22,740 bases of DNA from a virus. The stretch covers positions 1 through 22,740 of the IMG/VR virus record IMGVR_UViG_3300012209_000384; one strand, written 5' to 3'. A program made the translations under genes and the position numbers. Below, piece by piece: positions 6,801-13,102 of this stretch (within the stretch, counting starts at the first letter, position 1; every line of letters begins with the position of its first letter). The notes under the pieces are model-generated. The model did not search any database. It worked only from the letters and a program-made list of their open reading frames with translations, and was not told the origin of the DNA.

Positions 6801-6924
6801 CGGACATGCTGCCCAGGGTGCCCGGGTTGACCTGGCCGGCCAGGGACGGCTTGGGCACGGCGATCGATCCCGTGGCCGAGATCGGCAGCACGTTGATCAT
6901 GGCGACGGTACTGATATTGGTCAT
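3883..6924 (-). CDS. Tail hub / minor tail protein with glycine-rich insertion
   Basis: A 1013-residue protein. Residues 18-55 hold two copies of the linker motif GS(I/V)AVPKP that also recurs in the adjacent fibre. Residues ~64-190 (VELFVGGTWIDITDFVYQRD, LGLTINNRDGRFSPRNPAGP) are the conserved N-terminal core of an actinophage minor tail/hub family. Residues ~205-270 and ~515-650 look like two halves of a LamG-like sandwich (FWPADDGTSATRLASAVQG then LRFLLDVPAAGDTNLGVLAR). Between them, residues ~297-505 are a glycine-rich domain (VEGWSPGGPGAGG, GGFGGGGGGYGKTVIPVEPG). Residues ~650-1013 are a conserved hub-like region with internal cysteines (C682, C716, C742, C748). The start overlaps the fibre stop by ATGA. 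It probably joins the tail tube to the fibres. Assigned from family memory and order. Confidence 0.75.
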   Translation of the reverse strand: MTNISTVAMINVLPISATGSIAVPKPSLAGQVNPGTLGSMSGSVAVPKPGFIASGQVVNPPQVFPLQPLVIFVELFVGGTWIDITDFVYQRDAITIGRGRPNEASTISPGALGLTINNRDGRFSPRNPAGPYFGDLGRNNQLRLSAPTDPLMSTLDYRFWGEVPAWPPQWDTTGQDVFTQITVAGIIRRLTQSGAATLGTALTRYYQNLTGAAAPAGFWPADDGTSATRLASAVQGVQPMTISGVPTLSNASPFPGSAAIPVLNGSSWNGVIGAGAPAAKLNTVIFPSGSGSGVIPPGVFSLTVEGWSPGGPGAGGVGTAVESTPHPGGFGGGGGGYGKTVIPVEPGLPYTWQVGTGGVGGTSNHLGTLGTQTKFTYNGVTKLLVTPGGVPSRSAGGSGGGGSGSVGQVLRLGGKGGTDTGSGAASGGGSAGPSSAGPAGRNAATPGGSVGATPVAGGGKGGTGGSTGGHGGNGSGPGGGGGGGGGLGFNVNGGGTGGNGAGGKLQMTYSASSVGVVSANTLRFLLDVPAAGDTNLGVLARMFTTGSIYQLDVIYGTGGTLTLTGYSAAGAVIFTSGAEQFHVNGVPLIVTAELQQNGTSITWVLGVVPPGQDSTELLFSGSVAGVGVSTVTQVIVNPGGLLRTTSLGAPAVQYITTDISEMAFAAAAYEGEQAADRFQRLCSEEGVDTEVTGSNEDTALMGAQQPGTLMSLLQECENADLGQLYEPRRMFGLGYRTRVDMCNQTPVCALDYAQSQLVAPLAPTDDDQLLANSITVTRTGGSSFTASTQTGRLSVNPPPAGVGPYPKTYTVNVASDEQLPGVAGWLRSIGSVDQPRFPQINVNLARNAEIGAVFGPITSLDVGDLLTISHPPPWLPPELIQQLAVGWTETLGIYTWTIGWNAVPALPYFTAVSDNGAYYGKADTDGSQLDVGIGPSDTTMQVATTDPGFPLWTVAASDFPFDVIMNGERITVHGITGLTSPQTFQITRSINGVVLSHNAGEAVSLFYPATTGI

Positions 6925-9900
6925 GCCGGGAGGATTTCTGCGAGGGCGAAGGAGTTCAGCGCCGCGGTGTTAGTGAACCCGACCGATATCGGCGTGCCTG
7001 CGACGGACAAGGCCGCGGCCTCGACGGCGGCCTCGGTGTCGCCTGCAACACCGCCGTCGTACTGGCCGTAGATCGAGGTGGTCCCGTTGGCGGTCAGGAC
7101 CTTCGCCCCGCTGCCGGTGCCGAAGGCGCCTACCACCTGGGAGTTTACCGTTCCCGGGGTGATCGACAGGTTCTGGTTCGAGGTGTTGAAGACGCTCGCC
7201 GTGACGCCGGGCTGCGAGGCGGCCGGAAGTGCATTCGCGAACTGCCGGACGATGATGGAGCAGTCGACGACGGTGGACGGCAGGGCAGTAGCGGTCACCG
7301 TGGCAGCCCCGGACCAGGCGTCCCGGCACCAGATCGCGCAGTAGGGGCCGCCTGAGGCGCTGGATGCTGCTTTCAGCAGCGTCCACGACCCGGACCCGCT
7401 GGTGTCGGTGATCGCCAGCGACGTCTGGCCGATGCCGTTGCCGTTGCCCCAGCTGACAATCGCCACCTGGAGAGCCCCCGCGGTCGGCGTGTAGCTGCCC
7501 GAAGTCACTGCGTTGGTGTTGGAGTGCGCGTAAGCCGCGCCTGCCGTCTCGGTCAGGATCCCGTTGTCAGCGGTGCCAGCCAGGGCGGGCTTCGGCACGG
7601 CGATGGAGCCCGCTGACGTGACCGCGGTATCCCCGGCCAGGACCTGCACGAACATCGCCGACAGGTCCAGGTTGTAGGTGGTGCTCCATAGCGTGGTCCA
7701 GGTCACGCCGTCCGGCGCGGTCTGGAAGAACAGCGTGCCGCCGGACTCCAGGATCTGCCACCAGGCATGATTCGTCGCGTTATAGGCGACTGTCGAGCCG
7801 AAGGTGAGCACGCCCGCCTGGGTGATCTGGGCGGTCATGCTGCCGTTGAAGTACAGGATCTCGATGGCATTGTTGGCGTCGGAGTACAGCTTCAGCGACA
7901 GGACCCCGGTGCCATCGGCGGTGTACGGGCCGAACTTGCCGAAGACGCCGTAGCCGTAGACGCTGTAGGCGCTGGTCGAGACCAGGGACGAGTCGTAGCT
8001 GGGGTCAGTGTTGATCGAGACCTGATCAGCACTGACCGTGACCGTGCCGAAGCTGTTGTCCCACAGCGTGGCCAGGTCGTTGACGGTGAACCCGTCGGCG
8101 AGCGCGTACAGCGGGATCCCGGGCGGCAGGATGGGCAGGAACACCACGACCAGGCCGGCTCCGAAAGCGGTGGCATTCGTGGTCCAGTGCCCGGCATCGG
8201 TGATCGTAGCCCCGGCTCCGGGGCCCGGGTTGGTATCGACAGCGGTGTGCGCCACCGATGAGGTCGCGCCGTCGTTGGTGACGTTGGTGAAGCCGGTGCC
8301 GGATTCGTTCCAGGTGTTGGTGGCCGCAGCGGCCTCCTGGACGAAGGCCCCGATGGCGAACTGGCCCAGGCCGTTCGCGGCTGCGGTGGCCGCGGACATC
8401 GCCGAGAGCGTCCCGGTCGAGGCGCCGGAGGCGAAGGTGCCCGCGATGTCCAGCGGGGCGATCTGGTTGCCCTCGGGCAGCTCCAGCAGGGTCACGGTCA
8501 TCGCGCCCGTGCCGGTCAGCGTGGTGGTGAAGGTCGGCGCGGCGTCGCTGCCCACGGCGGTCTTGGTCCAGACGGCAACGTAAGCATGCGGCGACGTCGG
8601 GGTGTTCTGGGAGGACTGCTGCAAGACCCAGCCGCTGGTGCTGCACGCGATGGCCGTGACGCTGGTGGCCGCCGCGGCCGAGACGACGGCCACCAGCAGG
8701 TCCCCTGCCGCGGTGGTCTGGCCGGTCCCCCACGAGCCCGTGACGCTGCCTGAGGTGCTCCGGACCATGGTCGGGGTACCGAGGGAGGTGACCGGGCTGA
8801 GCACCGTGGCAGAGCCGCTCAGGCCCGGCTTCGGCACGGCGGCGGAGCCGGTCGACGTGGTGTCCGCGCTCGTCCCGGAGCCGACCACGCCGGAGATGGC
8901 GGGCTTCGGGACGGCGATCGAGCCCGAGGTGATGACCGGCGGCACGTTGACGTCGGTGACGAAGCTGGTGCCGGTGGCATCGGAGCCGAAGTCGCCTGCG
9001 TAGACCAGCACCGAGACCGCCGTGGCCGTCATCGAGTAGACGCTCGAATAGATGTTGGTCCAGGTCAGGCCGTCCGGAGCGACATCGAAGTACAGCGTGC
9101 CCAGCGCCTCGCGGATCCGCCACCAGGCGTGCGCGGTCGCGCTGTAGGTGATCGGCGCGCTGGTGACCGTGACGCCGCCGTACACCGTCCGCACGAGCAG
9201 CTGGCCGCCGGCGTAGATGATGGTCGCCGTGTTGCCCGCAGCGTCGACGATCTGGAGCCCGGTCTCAGCCGACGGGGCGATGTACGGCAGGACCTGGGCG
9301 AAGACGTAGCTGCTGACGATGTTGTAGGTGATCGAGCTTTCCAGGCCCGAGTCATAGGCGGTATCAGCCTGGATCGAGCACTGGCTGGCCGCCACCGCAA
9401 CCGTGCCGAAGGTGTGCGACCACAGCGTGGCCAGGTTGTTGCTGTCGAACGAGTCCGTCAGCATGGACAGGGCGTTCGGGTTGGTATTGATGTTGGTGAT
9501 GAAGGCGGTACCGGTGACGGTGCCCGGCGAGAAGACCCCGGCGAAGGCCCCGGCCGTCAGCGCGGTGATTGCCATGGTGTAGGTCACCGACCAGAAGTTC
9601 GTCCAGGTGCTGGCGTCCGGTGCCGTGTCGAAAAAGATCGTCCCGGCGGCCTCGCGGATCCGCCACCAGGCATGATTCGTCGCGTTGTAGGTGACGAACG
9701 GGCCCTGCGTGACCACGCCGGCCTGCTTGATGCTGGCGGTCATGCTGCCGCCGGCGTACTCGAAGATGATCTCGTTGTTGCCGTCGAGGTACAGCTGGAG
9801 CGCCGTCTCGCCATCGGCGTAGAGGTACGGGCTGACCTGGGCGAAAATGGAGCTTCCGGTCAGGTTGTAGGTGCTGGTGGACTCCAGGGCCGAGGAGTAG

Positions 9901-10163
9901 CCGGTATCCGCCTGGATCGAGCATCTCCCCGTCGCGACGCCGACCGTGCCGTAGGAGTTCGCCCACAAGGTGGCCAGGTCGTTGCTGCCGAAGGCGTCGA
10001 TCAGCGTGGCCAGGGCCGAGCTGCCGGACAGGCTGCTGTTCGTGCCGATGCCGGCCAGGCCGGGCTTAGGCACCTGAAGGCCGCCGGTCGCGGTGAAGGC
10101 GCCCGCGGCGGTAACCGAGGCGATGCCTGCCAGGGCAGGCTTGGGTACGGCTACGGACCCGGT
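6760..10163 (-). repeat. Seven dispersed copies of a VPKP linker repeat
   Basis: A ~13-residue unit, consensus (S/T)GS(I/V)AVPKPxLxG, is encoded at 10125-10163, 10050-10088, 8889-8927, 8814-8852 and 7575-7613 in the fibre gene, and at 6835-6873 and 6760-6804 at the start of the hub-like gene. Copies come as close pairs (25-37 residues apart) or singly, always at module boundaries. The coding DNA is also similar (a shared GGCTTnGGnAC core on the + strand), so the copies could act as short homologies for module exchange as well as rigid proline hinges. Confidence 0.8.
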
Positions 10164-12395
10164 AGCCGTGAAGACGTTCCCGGTGTTCGGGTCCGGGCCG
10201 GCCGGGGACCAGATCCGCACGTAGTCGACGGCGAAGACCTCGGCCGGCAGGCTGGCCGCGTTCGGCGTGCCGTAGCCGGCGCTCGGGTCGACCTGGCAGA
10301 CCAGGATGACGTACATCCCGCCCTGGGTGGTGAAGTCCCAGCCGCCGCCAGCCGCGTTCGCGCCCGCCTGGGTGAGCGTGTAGAACAGCGTCCCGTCGAT
10401 GAAGATCTGGATCTCGCCCTCGGTGAGGTCCAGCCGCCAGGTGTGGTAGTTCCCGTCGCCGACATTGAAGCCGCCGGACTCGCCGAGCGGCGTGCCGCCC
10501 GAGGCGTTGGTCCCCCAGATCGTGACGAAGGACTGGTTGATGTTGGGGTCGCCCGACTCCTCCATGTCGATCTCGGCCCAGGTGCCCCCGGTGTACTGGC
10601 TGTTCACGCCCGCGAACCACAGGGCTGGCCAGGCGCCCTGGAACGGGAAGATCTTCGCCCTGATCTCACACGACTGGCCGGCCTGCACCGCGTACTTCGG
10701 CGTGCCGCCGACCGAGGCGCCGCTCGCGGAGGTGTCCAGGCGGGCCGTCGGGTAGTCGCCGGAAGGCACGCCGAGACTGTTCAGCACGCCCAGCTTGACG
10801 ACGAGGTTGGAGGCGCCGTCCTGGAAGACGACCGAGGTGTCATTGACGTACCACTCGATGTGGCCGCCGCCGAAGTTGGAGCCGCCGGTCCCGCTGAGCA
10901 CGTTCCAGATGGAGGAGCTGGGCAGCGTGCCGGCCACGCCGCTGCTGCCGGAGTGGACCACGCCGTTGACGTCGGTCCAGCTGCCCCCGTTGAAATCGTC
11001 GTTCAGGATGTAGTGGCCGCCGCTGGCGCCCGCGGGGACCTGCGCCACCCAGATGCCGGCGTAGGCGCCCGATGCGTCGTTGGACTCGACCAGCGGGGTC
11101 CAGGTCAGGTTGTTCGTGTCAGACAGGCTCATCGAGATGGAGCCGTTCTGGACGAAGTTCGAGTTGACCGAGACGTAGGCGACCAGCAGAACGCCAGCAG
11201 CAGGCTGCGTTCGGAAGATTGCGGTCTGCTGCACATTCGGCGTGGTGAAATCCGCGGCAGTCTGGCCGAGTGCGGTCACGGTCGACTGCACCGAAAGGGT
11301 GCCGGCCGCCAGGATCTCGGCCAGCGCGATGTTGCGCCGGGTATTGGCCGGGGCGGTCGCGCCGTAGGTGGTTGCCGCCCCCTTGGCCGGCGCGGCCGTC
11401 GAGTGGAACGTGCCGTAGCTCGCCAGGTTCGACGAGTCGTAGACGTTCTGGCTGAACGTGGTGCCGGCCGCCGCGGTGTAGGCCACGCCGGGCTGCCACT
11501 CCATCAGCGCACCGCAGATCCGCGAGCCGGTCCCCTTCGGCGTGATGGCCAGGCTCGGGGTCGCCGATGCGCCCGCTGAGTAGTGCTTGGCCGTAGCGCC
11601 GCCAGCCAGGATGGCTGCTATCGACTGGGCGCCGGAGATCGCCTCGACCGTCAGGGCCATGCCGATCTGCGGAACACCCTGGTAATTGCTGCCGCCGACG
11701 GTGCCCAGGACTGCTCCGCTGGCCTGTGCGGTCACCAGCATCTGGTTCGCGGGCGTCGTGATCGTGAGGACTAGGAACCCGGCGTAGAGAGTCGAGTTCT
11801 CGACGCTGGTGATCGTCGGGTTGCCGGTCGACCCGACGTGCTCGGCGAGACCGATACAGGTGGCCTGGAGGCCCCCGACTACCGAGTCGTTGCTCTCGCC
11901 GATCGGCGGGATGACCGCGGTCCAGCTGGCGGGCAGCGCCAGGGTGTGGATGCCGGAGGTGGCCGACGAGCCGTAATCCAGGCCTCCTGCAAACAGCAGC
12001 ACAACCTGGCTGCCGGTGACGCCGCCCGGGAACGTCGGCGTGTAGGTGGAGGAGTTCCCGCCGTTGTTCCCGAACGAGGTAGTCCCGACCGTGGCCGGAG
12101 GGTAGGCGGAGATGGTGACGATCGCCACGCAGGTCCCGCTGAAGGTGACCGTGACCGAGGGCTCGTTCGCCACCGCGGTCTTGGTGAACACGCCGAACGG
12201 GGCATTGGCTGCTGACCTGGCTGTCCAGCCGGCCGGGGTCGAAGCATGCACCACACCCGGGCTGGCCACGCCGCCGTGGGCGCACATGACGAGCAGGTCA
12301 CCCGCCTGGTAGGACGGCGGCGGCTTGACCACCACGGTCGTCGAGGTCGACGCGTGCGGGGTGATCCCGAAGCTGTAGCTCAGCAGGCTGCTCAT
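6921..12395 (-). CDS. Giant modular tail fibre with embedded GH16 glycosidase domain
   Basis: A 1824-residue protein whose ATG overlaps the upstream stop (TGATG). Order: beta-sandwich modules at ~1-110 and ~215-365; a half-length sandwich ~366-461; a GH16 laminarinase-like domain ~462-732; three ConA/LamG-like repeats at ~795-970, ~975-1150 and ~1428-1590, each with LATLW near the start and a HAWW(R/Q)I(R/L)E...GT(I/L)(Y/F)F block; another sandwich ~1205-1420; and a final module ~1611-1824 ending SFALAEILPA, echoing NIALAEILAA at 355-364. GH16 marks: GAWPALWFAG, then WAEIDMEES with E608, D610 and E612/E613, YHTWRLDL and FAVDYVRIW. Five VPKP linkers separate modules. GH16 enzymes cleave beta-1,3/1,4-glucans or galactans; here it would degrade host surface glycan. 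Substrate unknown. Confidence 0.8.
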   Translation of the reverse strand: MSSLLSYSFGITPHASTSTTVVVKPPPSYQAGDLLVMCAHGGVASPGVVHASTPAGWTARSAANAPFGVFTKTAVANEPSVTVTFSGTCVAIVTISAYPPATVGTTSFGNNGGNSSTYTPTFPGGVTGSQVVLLFAGGLDYGSSATSGIHTLALPASWTAVIPPIGESNDSVVGGLQATCIGLAEHVGSTGNPTITSVENSTLYAGFLVLTITTPANQMLVTAQASGAVLGTVGGSNYQGVPQIGMALTVEAISGAQSIAAILAGGATAKHYSAGASATPSLAITPKGTGSRICGALMEWQPGVAYTAAAGTTFSQNVYDSSNLASYGTFHSTAAPAKGAATTYGATAPANTRRNIALAEILAAGTLSVQSTVTALGQTAADFTTPNVQQTAIFRTQPAAGVLLVAYVSVNSNFVQNGSISMSLSDTNNLTWTPLVESNDASGAYAGIWVAQVPAGASGGHYILNDDFNGGSWTDVNGVVHSGSSGVAGTLPSSSIWNVLSGTGGSNFGGGHIEWYVNDTSVVFQDGASNLVVKLGVLNSLGVPSGDYPTARLDTSASGASVGGTPKYAVQAGQSCEIRAKIFPFQGAWPALWFAGVNSQYTGGTWAEIDMEESGDPNINQSFVTIWGTNASGGTPLGESGGFNVGDGNYHTWRLDLTEGEIQIFIDGTLFYTLTQAGANAAGGGWDFTTQGGMYVILVCQVDPSAGYGTPNAASLPAEVFAVDYVRIWSPAGPDPNTGNVFTATGSVAVPKPALAGIASVTAAGAFTATGGLQVPKPGLAGIGTNSSLSGSSALATLIDAFGSNDLATLWANSYGTVGVATGRCSIQADTGYSSALESTSTYNLTGSSIFAQVSPYLYADGETALQLYLDGNNEIIFEYAGGSMTASIKQAGVVTQGPFVTYNATNHAWWRIREAAGTIFFDTAPDASTWTNFWSVTYTMAITALTAGAFAGVFSPGTVTGTAFITNINTNPNALSMLTDSFDSNNLATLWSHTFGTVAVAASQCSIQADTAYDSGLESSITYNIVSSYVFAQVLPYIAPSAETGLQIVDAAGNTATIIYAGGQLLVRTVYGGVTVTSAPITYSATAHAWWRIREALGTLYFDVAPDGLTWTNIYSSVYSMTATAVSVLVYAGDFGSDATGTSFVTDVNVPPVITSGSIAVPKPAISGVVGSGTSADTTSTGSAAVPKPGLSGSATVLSPVTSLGTPTMVRSTSGSVTGSWGTGQTTAAGDLLVAVVSAAAATSVTAIACSTSGWVLQQSSQNTPTSPHAYVAVWTKTAVGSDAAPTFTTTLTGTGAMTVTLLELPEGNQIAPLDIAGTFASGASTGTLSAMSAATAAANGLGQFAIGAFVQEAAAATNTWNESGTGFTNVTNDGATSSVAHTAVDTNPGPGAGATITDAGHWTTNATAFGAGLVVVFLPILPPGIPLYALADGFTVNDLATLWDNSFGTVTVSADQVSINTDPSYDSSLVSTSAYSVYGYGVFGKFGPYTADGTGVLSLKLYSDANNAIEILYFNGSMTAQITQAGVLTFGSTVAYNATNHAWWQILESGGTLFFQTAPDGVTWTTLWSTTYNLDLSAMFVQVLAGDTAVTSAGSIAVPKPALAGTADNGILTETAGAAYAHSNTNAVTSGSYTPTAGALQVAIVSWGNGNGIGQTSLAITDTSGSGSWTLLKAASSASGGPYCAIWCRDAWSGAATVTATALPSTVVDCSIIVRQFANALPAASQPGVTASVFNTSNQNLSITPGTVNSQVVGAFGTGSGAKVLTANGTTSIYGQYDGGVAGDTEAAVEAAALSVAGTPISVGFTNTAALNSFALAEILPA

Positions 12396-13102
12396 CAGCT
12401 GAAGTTGTTCCAGGTCATGGTGAACGCCCCGCCTGAGAGCGTCCCCGGAGTCTGCTGAGTGTGAGCGCCGACAGTGGTGAGGTAGGTGATGTTCGCCGGG
12501 TCGATGGCAGGAGTCATAGAGATATTGCTGAAGGTGAGAGTGCCGTAGTTCGGCAGATTGCTATTCTCGTTCTCGATGATCACCACGGCATCGTTCTGCG
12601 GGTACTGCCAGCCGAGCGTCGCGATGCCGACCGCCTGGACCGGAGTCGAGTTCGTGTAAGTCCAGCTCTGCGTGGCGTTTGACTGAGTGGACACCCAGTA
12701 GTTCCCGGACAGGGCCAGTGTCAGCGTCATCACGTCACCGGCCGATGACGGGTAAAGAGCGGTATTCCAGAACTGGCTCGCCCCGTTCCCGGCAATGAAC
12801 CAGGTCCACGAGGTAAGAGTGTTGTTGTTGCCGGAGTGGCCAGTGTCGTAGAACGAGTAGATGCCGGTCTGGAAGATGTTCCCGATGCCGACCCAGATCG
12901 ATCCCTCAGAGCCAGCCTGGCCGGACAGGGTGGGCACCGTGAAAGTAGCGGTGATAGACGTGACCGGAGCATTCGCCGAATTGCACTGGATGCCGCCCCA
13001 GATCGTGTTATTCGCGGCGTTAGGCACTGGTCCGGATTGATCCATGACAGGACGTACCGGTCCTCGCAGGCGCCTGCGCCGCATGCTCAGGTCTAGTGTC
13101 AT
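12395..13102 (-). CDS. G1-family (eqolisin-like) glutamic peptidase in the tail module
   Basis: A 235-residue protein. After a basic N-terminus (MRRRRLRG at 7-14) the rest follows the G1 peptidase family end to end: NNTIWGG (31-37); SITATFTVPTLS; SIWVGIGNIFQTG with the candidate catalytic glutamine Q78; an aromatic SWTWFIAG segment; SAGDVMTLTLALSG; a TQSWTYTN strand; VVIIENE with candidate catalytic glutamate E177; LPNYGTLTFSNISM; and the C-terminal TLSGGAFTMTW strand. Fungal and bacterial eqolisins use a Gln/Glu dyad and usually work at acid pH. There is no signal peptide; it sits between tape measure and fibre with ATGA and TGATG overlaps, so it is likely a virion component. Possible job: cutting host surface protein, or processing a tail protein. 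A binding-only beta sandwich is the alternative. Confidence 0.7.
   Translation of the reverse strand: MTLDLSMRRRRLRGPVRPVMDQSGPVPNAANNTIWGGIQCNSANAPVTSITATFTVPTLSGQAGSEGSIWVGIGNIFQTGIYSFYDTGHSGNNNTLTSWTWFIAGNGASQFWNTALYPSSAGDVMTLTLALSGNYWVSTQSNATQSWTYTNSTPVQAVGIATLGWQYPQNDAVVIIENENSNLPNYGTLTFSNISMTPAIDPANITYLTTVGAHTQQTPGTLSGGAFTMTWNNFS

Noticed and set aside
9129-11579. 816-codon open frame on the + strand opposite the fibre gene
   Set aside because: It is arginine/glycine/alanine/aspartate-rich shadow sequence typical of the antisense frame of high-GC genes, has no ribosome site or recognisable domain, and lies wholly opposite a domain-rich real gene.
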